Shown here: in pieces, positions 1 through 6,523 of the stretch
How positions within the stretch are numbered: position 1 is the first letter of the stretch
Layout: the number at the start of each line of letters is the position of its first letter
Assembly: GCA_947174615.1 (NCBI GenBank)
Contig: CAMWJQ010000099.1
Coordinates: 1-10,553 of the forward strand
Source of the DNA: an uncultured Lachnospiraceae bacterium
GTDB taxonomy: Bacteria; Bacillota; Clostridia; Lachnospirales; Lachnospiraceae
DNA length: 10,553 bases
Direction: 5' to 3'
Program-made: the position numbers and the translations under genes
Notes under the pieces: generated by a model
The model's database searches: none
Seen by the model: the letters and a program-made list of their open reading frames with translations, nothing else
What the model was told of the DNA's origin: nothing

Positions 1-14
1 GCTACAGGGGATTT

Positions 15-188
15 ATGCCTGTTATGAATATAGAAACGAAGGCAGCCAGAAACCAAAGTCAAGACCAGCAGCCAGAATTTATATCCGGACTTTTTGGAAT
101 TTCCGCTTCCGTTATTATCAACAACGCTGAAAGACGTTTTCTGGTGTTATGTGCCCGATCTGCCTTGCAGCTGTGTGTTGTTAACTGA
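15..188 (+). CDS. Short ORF, possible displaced 5' part of the 94-450 gene
   Basis: A 57-codon ORF starts at ATG 15, preceded by an AGGGG at 6-10 that could act as a ribosome binding site. A second in-frame ATG is at 24. Its N-terminal half (MPVMNIETKAARNQSQDQQ) is hydrophilic and start-like. The second half overlaps the better-looking frame of the 94-450 ORF, so translation probably should cross from this frame to that one around 80-130. It may be the true start of a frameshifted gene, or chance. A third frame is open from the window edge to the stop at 128-130 and could instead be the tail of an upstream gene, so the arrangement cannot be resolved from this end of the window. Confidence 0.22.
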   Translation: MPVMNIETKAARNQSQDQQPEFISGLFGISASVIINNAERRFLVLCARSALQLCVVN

Positions 189-450
189 CCAGAAAGAGCG
201 TCAACAGCACACTTATTGGATTTTTGAGCTGGAGTGCCTGGAATGTCTGGCAGATAAAACGGTGTATTATCCCGATGGGACATGGAAAAAGATTTTGCTG
301 GATAAAGAGAAAATTGGGAAGAAGGCAGTTTTCCGCGTTGATGGCGTCATACAAAAGCCAGTTATAATCCGCGTTGATGTGGCAGAGAGTATTTTAAGAC
401 GTAATATGCTTGGAATAAAATTGGAATGTGTGGAGGCTGTTGGTGTGTAA
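94..450 (+). CDS. Unrecognised ORF, 5' end unclear (possibly frameshifted remnant)
   Basis: This frame is open from 34 (after stops at 25-27 and 31-33) to the TAA at 448-450. It has no ATG until close to its C-terminus. TTG at 94 and GTG at 151 are the only early alternative starts, and neither has a visible ribosome binding site. The product is mixed alpha/beta in character, cysteine-containing, with segments such as YWIFELECLECLAD and KAVFRVDGVIQKPVIIRVDV that read like genuine protein. I do not recognise the family. The likeliest explanation is the C-terminal part of a longer gene whose start lies in another frame (one candidate begins at 15) or outside the window, that is, a gene decayed by frameshift. 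It precedes the toxin-immunity cassette and could be a relic of an earlier cassette, but that is inference. Confidence 0.45.
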   Translation: MEFPLPLLSTTLKDVFWCYVPDLPCSCVLLTDQKERQQHTYWIFELECLECLADKTVYYPDGTWKKILLDKEKIGKKAVFRVDGVIQKPVIIRVDVAESILRRNMLGIKLECVEAVGV

Positions 451-506
451 AGCGGAAAATATAATAGTGGGCATGGTAAAATGACGTCGCAATACTGATT
501 CGGCTA

Positions 507-537
507 TTGAGTATCATAAACAAATATTAAATACTAT
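507..537 (+). promoter_or_regulatory. Weak candidate promoter for the cassette
   Basis: TTGAGT at 507-512 and TACTAT at 532-537 are separated by 19 bases in an AT-rich stretch upstream of the first immunity-candidate gene. Both boxes deviate from the sigma-A consensus and the spacing is long, so this is only a possibility. The 155-base gap between 450 and 606 is the largest in the window and is where a promoter for this cassette would be expected. Confidence 0.22.
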
Positions 538-566
538 AGATGAGTCGATTAATAATTGCCGGGGTA

Positions 567-590
567 ATAGATCGAAAAAAATACATATCT
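567..590 (+). repeat. Leader repeat, copy 1 (partner at 3450-3473)
   Basis: A 24-base segment just upstream of the ATG at 606 matches 3450-3473 at 21 of 24 positions by eye. Each copy lies directly ahead of the ribosome binding site of one of two paralogous genes. This shows that the duplication of these genes included their leader. The conservation could reflect a shared regulatory element or simply recent duplication. Confidence 0.75.
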
Positions 591-605
591 AATAAAGGAG
601 AAAGT

Positions 606-1415
606 ATGGGAGCAAAGAAGCGGATTGTAATCATAATATGCCTGATAATAATAGGAGTTACTTGCTGCAGGAGCCGGTGGGAAAAAAAAGAGGAGAAGAA
701 AAGACAGAACGAAGAACTTATAGCCGCTTATCCAGAAGATGTAAAGGCTTATCTGGAAGAAAAGTATGGGCGTAAATTTTGTGTGAATCCCAAGCCGAAA
801 AGCAACGACGGAAGTCCGATTCCTTTCGCGCAACCCGATTATTTTACGTGTGAATATAGAGCCTGGGAAGATGAAGAGGATGGTTATGCTTTTTGGACAG
901 AAGTGTATCCGGTGTCGTTGGAAGATAACAGAGTGCTGAAAATAAGGGATGGTTATTGTTGGAAGTTTGTCAGCAGTAAAATCAGAGATGCGATGAGCGA
1001 AGCATGGAAAGAAGTTACAGAAAAAGAATGTAAGATTATTACATTTCCGCCTTTGTGGTCCGGTATCTTTGGACAAAGAATTTATGAAAAAAGTAAGATT
1101 AAGGATGCATTAAAAAATATACAGACTGAAATCAGGATCTTTGTTATTTTTCCGCCAGAGTTGGGATTGGAGGACACAGAGCTTGACATAGCAACGGAGA
1201 AAATAGTAACCAATTTTTATAATGAATATGTAAAAGGAAGCGGGTGCCGTCTTTGGGTCTGTATATGTGAAACATATGCAGAAGAGGATTTTTTGAAAAT
1301 AGATCCTGAAATATCGGAACAATATCGGTTAAAAGCAAAGGAGTCTGAATATGAAAAAAAAGACTGGCTTCCAGTGGAATTAATACGTAGAAAAAAAATT
1401 GAAATGCAGGAGTAA
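606..1415 (+). CDS. Membrane-anchored protein, candidate immunity protein (copy 1)
   Basis: This encodes 269 residues. ATG 606 is chosen because AAAGGAG at 594-600 precedes it at good spacing; the frame is open from 540 but lacks such a site there. The N-terminus is two lysines and an arginine followed by a hydrophobic stretch at residues 7-21 (IVIIICLIIIGVTCC), then a charged segment. This fits a signal anchor or an atypical lipoprotein signal, since the residue before the Cys is Thr, not Gly, Ala or Ser. The remaining ~245 residues would be outside the membrane. They include an AAYPEDVKAYLEEKYG helix typical of many Firmicutes lipoproteins, an acidic AWEDEEDGYAFWTEVYP block and a FVIFPPE strand. 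It is a clear paralogue of the 3490-4284 product. The gene ends 15 bases before the lipase-PAAR gene, so it is probably co-transcribed with it. The immunity role is inferred from location, topology and duplication; I know no family for it. Confidence 0.85.
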   Translation: MGAKKRIVIIICLIIIGVTCCRSRWEKKEEKKRQNEELIAAYPEDVKAYLEEKYGRKFCVNPKPKSNDGSPIPFAQPDYFTCEYRAWEDEEDGYAFWTEVYPVSLEDNRVLKIRDGYCWKFVSSKIRDAMSEAWKEVTEKECKIITFPPLWSGIFGQRIYEKSKIKDALKNIQTEIRIFVIFPPELGLEDTELDIATEKIVTNFYNEYVKGSGCRLWVCICETYAEEDFLKIDPEISEQYRLKAKESEYEKKDWLPVELIRRKKIEMQE

Positions 1416-1430
1416 GTATAGGGGGCGCAT

Positions 1431-3338
1431 ATGGAAGAATTAAGTGAACTTGATGCTGCAAGAATGGTAACTTTTATTTATGGAAAAGAATTACCCAGTT
1501 TAATCGAATCAGTACAGGAAAATCTTGGTGATAATTTCACAGTGGGAGATGTCGTTGCGTTAATAAAACAAGATCCAGACGCAATTATCAGAAATAATGA
1601 AAATAAAGGAAAAGAGGAAAAGCAAGAGGAAGAAAATCAAGAATCAACGATGAAAGAAGGCGAAAATGCAGGAGAAGAAGATCCAGACGCAGCGATGAAA
1701 GAAGATGAAAATGCAGAAGAAGATCAAGAATCAATTATAGAAAAAAGAAAAAATGTTGGAGCAGAAATGTCCTTAGAAGAATATGAAGAGGTACTTAACC
1801 AAATTGAGCAGTCAGAGACATTAATGTCAATGCAAATTAAGAATTTTGTGAATGAAGAAGATACCGATTTCCGTGCATTGACACTGGTTGACCCTAATAA
1901 CAAAATAAAGCCTATGGTTGTTTTCCGCGGAACAGCCGGTGACTACCAGTGGGCGGATAATTTTTCGGGGCTGTTTTCATCACGGACACCAGCCCAGATG
2001 CGTGCACAACAGTATGTAGTAAATTCTGGGTATGACCATGTTACCGTAGCAGGGCATTCTAAAGGGGGAAACATGGCTGCAGTGGTTGCCTATATGCTGC
2101 CGGAGGGGATGGTTGATATAGCCTATTCCTTTGACGGTCAGGGTGTGTCCGATGCCTTCCTAGACTATATTTCGGACAGCCGGAAAGAGAATGCGCTGAA
2201 CCGTATCCATAATATCAATGAGTACCGCGATGTTGTCAGCCTGCTGCTGAAGCAGACAGGGCGGATATCGAATACAAAGTACATCGATTCGGGGGTGCTG
2301 TTTGATGATACGGCATATGCAACGGCAGATTTTGGCAAAAACCTAAAGATGTCGATTTTCCATGCCCACAAGCCAAACTATTTTTTGATGCCGGAAGCCT
2401 GTGAAAGGGTAAACCGATACCGTCCAAATGGAATATATGATGGGCTGGGTGTGATTACAAATACGGCGGACAATTTTTCATGGTGGCGTGGCGGCATGCT
2501 AGGCACAGCAAAAGGATTAGCAGGAGCTATGTATACAACAAACAGCAAGACCAAGTGGAGTGATGAAATGTGGGATGCAGTTTTTGATGCAGAGAAAATC
2601 TATGACCGTGTACGTAACAGCCGTACCGAAAAAATCCTTGCCCGATTGGAAGAAATCACAGGAGTTAAGATGAAGAAAAAGTTGTTCATTCAGCCAGAAG
2701 GGAGTCTCGTGGTAGAAGGCGCAGTCTTAACATGCCAGTACTGCAGCGGAATCGGAAGCCTGGCAGTAACAGAGGAACGTGCAGATCTGATTCAGGGAAA
2801 GCGTGTTGCAGTAAAGACTGACAATAAAAAAGAAAATATTCAAATGGATGCGTTGGAATGTTCTCGGATAGACTGGAATGCAGAAAAGGCAGAACTTCGC
2901 GTATGTGAGCCTGATATATGCTTTGACTGGCTTTTGACAGATCCGGATAAACTTCGGGGACCTAGGGGAGAGGAAGCCATACTGAAGAAATCTGTATTGG
3001 GCTGCCTAAGGGGAGGCATGATTGAAATCGTGCATAATGGACAGTTGGAGGGTCCGGATTCAGGGAAAGTAATTAAGGCGTCCAAAAGAGAAAAATCAGA
3101 AGCAACCAAGGAAGGGGAATTAAAGGATGAGGGTAAACGATTAGAACAACGGTATGCAAAAACAAATGATCAATTAATGGATTCATTCACTTCGGGTATT
3201 GCCATGGGCAAATGGCTGTCCAGAAGAGAAGAGGAAGCAAAGGATGCTGTTAACGATAAACTTGAACCGATTGCAAGGCAGTGTGAAAAGCTGATAAATC
3301 TCTTAATTGAACAGAAAATAAAACAATGTATGGAGTAA
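1431..3338 (+). CDS. DUF2974 (Mbeg1-like) lipase fused to a DUF4280 PAAR-like spike-tip domain; candidate secreted effector
   Basis: This encodes 635 residues; ATG 1431 follows an AGGGGG at 1420-1425. Residues 1-55 form a small helical segment. Residues ~52-115 are an acidic, degenerate tandem repeat linker. Residues ~118-325 are an alpha/beta-hydrolase of DUF2974 type: FRGT at 165-168, the nucleophile elbow GHSKGG at 208-213 with Ser210, a YSFDGQG motif at 232-238 matching the family's conserved FDGPG, a DVVSLLL segment at 267-273, and His311 or His313 as catalytic histidine candidates. Residues ~425-540 resemble the DUF4280 PAAR-like fold: EGAVLTC at 429-435, a GK..A...D....NI pattern at 456-470, and GCLRGGMIEI.HNGQ at 524-538. 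A charged helical tail of ~95 residues follows. PAAR-like domains cap VgrG-type spikes, so the lipase is probably delivered by a contractile injection system and hydrolyses membrane lipid in a target cell. The substrate is not readable from sequence. Two immunity candidates flank the gene. No membrane segment is obvious. Confidence 0.9.
   Translation: MEELSELDAARMVTFIYGKELPSLIESVQENLGDNFTVGDVVALIKQDPDAIIRNNENKGKEEKQEEENQESTMKEGENAGEEDPDAAMKEDENAEEDQESIIEKRKNVGAEMSLEEYEEVLNQIEQSETLMSMQIKNFVNEEDTDFRALTLVDPNNKIKPMVVFRGTAGDYQWADNFSGLFSSRTPAQMRAQQYVVNSGYDHVTVAGHSKGGNMAAVVAYMLPEGMVDIAYSFDGQGVSDAFLDYISDSRKENALNRIHNINEYRDVVSLLLKQTGRISNTKYIDSGVLFDDTAYATADFGKNLKMSIFHAHKPNYFLMPEACERVNRYRPNGIYDGLGVITNTADNFSWWRGGMLGTAKGLAGAMYTTNSKTKWSDEMWDAVFDAEKIYDRVRNSRTEKILARLEEITGVKMKKKLFIQPEGSLVVEGAVLTCQYCSGIGSLAVTEERADLIQGKRVAVKTDNKKENIQMDALECSRIDWNAEKAELRVCEPDICFDWLLTDPDKLRGPRGEEAILKKSVLGCLRGGMIEIVHNGQLEGPDSGKVIKASKREKSEATKEGELKDEGKRLEQRYAKTNDQLMDSFTSGIAMGKWLSRREEEAKDAVNDKLEPIARQCEKLINLLIEQKIKQCME
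1571..1760 (+). repeat. Degenerate 14-15 codon tandem repeat (acidic linker in the lipase gene)
   Basis: Within the lipase-PAAR gene, units beginning DPDA or (N/D)QES alternate: DPDAIIRNNEN, NQESTMKEGENAGEE, DPDAAMKEDENAEE, DQESIIEKRKNVGAE. The DNA shows the same pattern: a 13-base identity starts at 1571 and 1679, and an 11-base identity at 1636 and 1723. The encoded stretch is rich in Glu, Asp, Lys and Asn and lacks hydrophobic patches, so it is probably a flexible linker between the N-terminal segment and the lipase. Slippage is likely to change its length between strains. Confidence 0.8.
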
Positions 3339-3449
3339 ATACTGCTTTATGAGTTTCTGCTCTTGTGCTTCCTGCTTCTTAATTTGTGATGAATAAAACA
3401 GAAAAAATAGCCAGCTTTGGCAACCAGCACATAATGGAGGTTTTGATAG

Positions 3450-3473
3450 ATAGATCGAATAAGATGCATATCT
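3450..3473 (+). repeat. Leader repeat, copy 2 (partner at 567-590)
   Basis: This segment differs from copy 1 at three of 24 positions and stands in the same place relative to its downstream gene. The gap it lies in (3339-3489) contains no convincing ORF or terminator. A TTGATA at 3443-3448 has no good -10 partner, so I cannot say whether the second immunity candidate has its own promoter. Confidence 0.75.
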
Positions 3474-3489
3474 GAGAATAGGAGAAAAG

Positions 3490-4284
3490 ATGAGCATAAA
3501 GGATAAGATTGGAATTATAGTATGCCTAGCTATAATAGGAGTTACTTGTATCAGGAGCTGGAAGGAAGAAAGACGGAAGAAAGAACTTGTTGCAGCCTAT
3601 CCTGAAAATATAAAGGCTTATCTGGAAAAAAAGTATTGGCGTGAATTTTGTGTGAATCCCAAGGAAAAAGCAGAACGCAGAAGTCCTATTCCCTTTGCGG
3701 TATATTATTCTATGTATTACTTTATAGCCTGGGAAGATGAAGAGGATGGATATGCTTTTTGGACAGAAGTGTATCCTGTATCGTCGGATGATAAAAGAGT
3801 TTTGGAAATAAGGGATAGTTATTGTTGGAAGTTTATCAGCAGGAAAATTAGCTATGAGATTAAAAAAAACTGGAAGGAAATTACAGAGGAAGCGTGTAAG
3901 ATTATTGTAGTTCCTACATGGACAGATATTTCGTTTGGGGAAAAAATTTGTGAAAACAGTGGGATTAAAGATGCATTAGACAATATAAAGCCAAAGACTG
4001 AAATAAATCTTTTTGTTATTTTTCCGCCGGAGTCAGGATTCGATGAAACAGAGCTTACTATAGAAATGCAGGAAATAGCAGTTAATTTTTATAATGAGTT
4101 TGTAGAAGGAAGTGGGTGTCGGCTGTGGATTAGAGTATATGAAACAAATACAAAAGAGGATTATTTGAAAATAGAACCTGAAAAATCGGAGCAGTACTGG
4201 TTTGGAGTTAAAGAGTCCGTCTACGAAAACAAGGACTGGATTCCGGTGGATATCATACCTATAACAACTAAGATTAAAATGTAG
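3490..4284 (+). CDS. Membrane-anchored protein, candidate immunity protein (copy 2)
   Basis: This encodes 264 residues; ATG 3490 follows an AGGAG at 3480-3484. It is paralogous to the 606-1415 product along its whole length. Shared blocks include the N-terminal hydrophobic anchor with IGVTC, the AAYPENIKAYLEKKYW helix, FCVNPK, an essentially identical AWEDEEDGYAFWTEVYPVS block, YCWKF, FVIFPPE and a GSGCRLW block. The most divergent part is the middle, about residues 130-175, between the CWKF and FVIFPPE blocks. Only a short gap separates it from the spike gene at 4301, so it may form one operon with it. Two variants around one effector suggest one cognate immunity protein plus a duplicated copy, or protection against allelic variants of the toxin. 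That reading is inferred; the family is unknown to me. Confidence 0.85.
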   Translation: MSIKDKIGIIVCLAIIGVTCIRSWKEERRKKELVAAYPENIKAYLEKKYWREFCVNPKEKAERRSPIPFAVYYSMYYFIAWEDEEDGYAFWTEVYPVSSDDKRVLEIRDSYCWKFISRKISYEIKKNWKEITEEACKIIVVPTWTDISFGEKICENSGIKDALDNIKPKTEINLFVIFPPESGFDETELTIEMQEIAVNFYNEFVEGSGCRLWIRVYETNTKEDYLKIEPEKSEQYWFGVKESVYENKDWIPVDIIPITTKIKM

Positions 4285-4300
4285 ATAGGGAAGGATTAAG

Positions 4301-5854
4301 ATGAAATATCAATATCAGAAACTTACAATAAAATCAACAATTGAGATCATCCAGCTGCATCAGCTAGAAATCAGAGAATCGCTGAACCAGCATACAAACG
4401 CGGTGTTATCAGGAATATGCACTTCTGATGCAAATGAGGCAATGACAGGCCAGAAGATAACCATTTCTGATGGAGAAAATGGAACTGTTTTCGCTGGAAG
4501 AATCCATGAACTGAAATTGCATCAGAGGGGAGGCGTGATCTATTTTGAACTGTGTGCATATTCGATTAGTCTCCTTCTGGACTGCAAACCACTGAAACGA
4601 GTCATACAAAATCAAAGCAGGACATACAGAAGGCTGTTAGAACTCGTTGTGGAACCGTATCATGCTTTTTTTGACGGTGGGACATGTCTGGATTCTTCAT
4701 TTCCTTCCCTGCTTGTACAGAATCAGGAAACGGATTGGGAATTTATTAAAAGGCTGGCTTCGCAGATGGGAAAGAAAGTGTCACTTAACAGTGCTTCGGA
4801 ACAAGTTCAATTTTTTGTTGGCTTGACAGGGGAGAAGGAAGAACTGACGAATATCAGATTCTGGAAGAAATCATATCAGTTTGAGAGTGGAAAAGAAATA
4901 TTATACATCAAAACGAGAAAGAGATACCATCCTGGCTATAGTCTGTATTTCCATGGGAAATGGTATTACGTAAAAACATGTGACTGCTGTCTTGTTCAAG
5001 GAGAAATAGCTTATTGCATGGAGCTGGTACAGGAAACTGACGGCTGCATGGCGTCTCCAGATGCGCTGGCACAGGAGGGAATCAGGTTAAGTGCTGAAGT
5101 AAATGAGATAAAAGGAAATCAGATAAGGCTGTGTTTTGAGAATGAAGCTTTTTCTGAGAGCGGAGAGCATTCGTGGTTTCCGTATTACAGTGAAGGGAAC
5201 AATGAAATATGTTTTTATATGCCAACAAAAGGAACCAGGGTTGAGGTATTGTGTACGGATTTATGTGGAAGCTGTGCCATTGTGACAAGGGCAATGCGCC
5301 GTTCTTTGAAGCCTGGCACAGTGAAGAATGTGACCGATAAGGCAATGAAAAACGAACAAGAGAATGGATTTGTGTTTGGGGAAACAGGGATACAAATACA
5401 GGCTGATGAATCCAATCAGGTTGAATTTTTGAAAGATGGTACTGTTGTACTGAAAGCGCGCCAAATCTGTCTGGAAGCGGAAAATGATTTTAGACTGGAC
5501 AGCTTGAATGGTCATTTCTGTATCGAAGCAGACCGGAAAATGAGCGTATTTGCCGGAGAATACGGATGCGGACAGATTTTGTTTGATACCGGGGGGAATA
5601 TCCGTGTCAGCTCAAGCACAGGACTGCGTTATAAAAGCGGCATTTCGACAAATAAAAGCAGCAGAGACAGTGAAAAAACAGACGAAGGCATGAGGGAACG
5701 TACTATGGCAGCGGCAGGAGCAGAGTTTTTGGCGCAGTCGGTATCAGGCGTAAAGACAGATATAGCGGAAAATTATATAAAAAACAATATTTTCAACAAT
5801 AATGAAAGGAAATTCTGTGCATTTTCTTATGGTGAAAATAAAAATGGAGGATAA
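4301..5854 (+). CDS. VgrG-like (gp27/gp5-type) spike protein 1, divergent, with C-terminal extension
   Basis: This encodes 517 residues; ATG 4301 follows GGGAAGGA, with the gene starting 16 bases after the immunity candidate. It is recognised by alignment with the two spike genes downstream. QNQETDWEFIKRLAS at residue 140 matches their QYQETDW motif in the gp27-like part, and SWFPYYSEGNNEICFYMP at 291 matches their WFPYST...GWYCMP motif in the OB-fold (gp5-like) part. Residues ~350-430 have the alternating hydrophobic pattern (IQIQAD, VVLKA, ICLEAENDF) expected of the spike's beta-helix. Unlike the other two, it continues for residues 449-517 with a polar, Ala- and Asn-containing tail. It has unusual cysteine clusters (CDCC; LCTDLCGSC). 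Its AT-rich composition matches the lipase cassette, so it probably travels with that cassette and could be the spike matched to the lipase tip (inference). Confidence 0.85.
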   Translation: MKYQYQKLTIKSTIEIIQLHQLEIRESLNQHTNAVLSGICTSDANEAMTGQKITISDGENGTVFAGRIHELKLHQRGGVIYFELCAYSISLLLDCKPLKRVIQNQSRTYRRLLELVVEPYHAFFDGGTCLDSSFPSLLVQNQETDWEFIKRLASQMGKKVSLNSASEQVQFFVGLTGEKEELTNIRFWKKSYQFESGKEILYIKTRKRYHPGYSLYFHGKWYYVKTCDCCLVQGEIAYCMELVQETDGCMASPDALAQEGIRLSAEVNEIKGNQIRLCFENEAFSESGEHSWFPYYSEGNNEICFYMPTKGTRVEVLCTDLCGSCAIVTRAMRRSLKPGTVKNVTDKAMKNEQENGFVFGETGIQIQADESNQVEFLKDGTVVLKARQICLEAENDFRLDSLNGHFCIEADRKMSVFAGEYGCGQILFDTGGNIRVSSSTGLRYKSGISTNKSSRDSEKTDEGMRERTMAAAGAEFLAQSVSGVKTDIAENYIKNNIFNNNERKFCAFSYGENKNGG

Positions 5855-5896
5855 TAGCGTCCGGAAACAGTTCCTACAAGAAAGGAGACGTCATTT

Positions 5897-6523
5897 ATGG
5901 AGATTGACCGTTCCATCGCACTGTATATCAGACAGCAGTGGGAGAGGGAAGAGGAAGAAAAAAACAGAAGCTTCTTAGCGCAGTATGACCCCAAAAACCA
6001 TATCAAATACACGCTTGAAGAGCTGATTGACGGGATACATAAAAAGAAGCAGTATCTGTACACCTTAAAGCTGGAGTTTGAGGAAAAGAAGCTGTTAAGC
6101 GGGCGGCTTGTCATACCATCGATCAGGGATTTCTTTGATGTGACAGACGATGAGCCGGATACAGCGCTTTTAGCAAGCAACAGGCACCATGTCACCATGA
6201 CCTTTTCAGACACGCCGTGCCAAAAGACCCTGCACAGCATAGAGGAGTGGATTGAGGGGATGGAGCGCAGCATGAGAGCCATGTATCTGCATATGAAGGT
6301 GGAACAAAAAAAGGTTCTTGGGAACATGGAGTATCTGTGCTGCACGATGCCTACCGCAAAAGGAAAGCTCTACAACGTGATATTCCACATGCAAAAGGAT
6401 GACAGGCTGTATGCGGGCGCGCTCAACTGCCCGGAAGAGGAGAAGGAGGGCATGGGGCTTTTGCTGGAGGCCTGCGTCCACGTGATTGAGGAGATGAACC
6501 GCCAAGGAGGAGATGTCTCATGA
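5897..6523 (+). CDS. Small cytoplasmic protein, possible Eag/DcrB-like effector-loading chaperone
   Basis: This encodes 208 residues; ATG 5897 follows an AAAGGAG at 5880-5886. The stop overlaps the start of the next spike gene by four bases (ATGA at 6520-6523), so the two are translationally coupled. Residues 1-60 are strongly charged and helical (WEREEEEKN, then a Lys/Glu-rich segment). Residues ~70-205 are a compact alpha/beta region with IPSIRDFF near the start and a C-terminal NVIFHMQKDDRLYAGALNCP strand pair followed by a helix. Size, layout and position before a spike gene recall the DcrB-fold Eag chaperones that load PAAR/VgrG effectors. The resemblance is structural guesswork with no diagnostic motif. 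It has no signal peptide or membrane segment, so it should stay in the cytoplasm. It is the first gene of the GC-richer block. Confidence 0.8.
   Translation: MEIDRSIALYIRQQWEREEEEKNRSFLAQYDPKNHIKYTLEELIDGIHKKKQYLYTLKLEFEEKKLLSGRLVIPSIRDFFDVTDDEPDTALLASNRHHVTMTFSDTPCQKTLHSIEEWIEGMERSMRAMYLHMKVEQKKVLGNMEYLCCTMPTAKGKLYNVIFHMQKDDRLYAGALNCPEEEKEGMGLLLEACVHVIEEMNRQGGDVS

Noticed and set aside
540..605. Upstream extension of the first immunity candidate to 540.
   Set aside because: ATG 540 has no ribosome binding site. ATG 606 has a strong AAAGGAG and aligns with the start of the paralogue at 3490.
606..680. Lipoprotein signal (lipobox) in the two immunity candidates.
   Set aside because: The residue before the candidate cysteine is Thr (GVTC), which is not typical. 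A single-pass anchor is at least as likely, so no lipoprotein call was made.
549..1461. Long open frames on the minus strand opposite the first immunity candidate, and similar ones elsewhere (5827-6345, 7003-7440, 9603-9977).
   Set aside because: They lie wholly opposite convincing + strand genes, lack ribosome binding sites and resemble no family; they are antisense shadows.
3410..3421. Short inverted repeat GCCA-GCTT-TGGC between the lipase and immunity copy 2, considered as a terminator.
   Set aside because: The stem is only four base pairs and no T-run follows.
3303..3497. Minus-strand ORF across the gap before immunity copy 2.
   Set aside because: No ribosome binding site, mostly overlapping flanking genes, and the composition is explained by the A-rich + strand.
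5870..5876. GGAA...TTCC inverted repeat near 5870-5876 after spike 1, considered as a terminator at the composition boundary.
   Set aside because: The stem is four base pairs with no U-tract, so operon separation there cannot be claimed.
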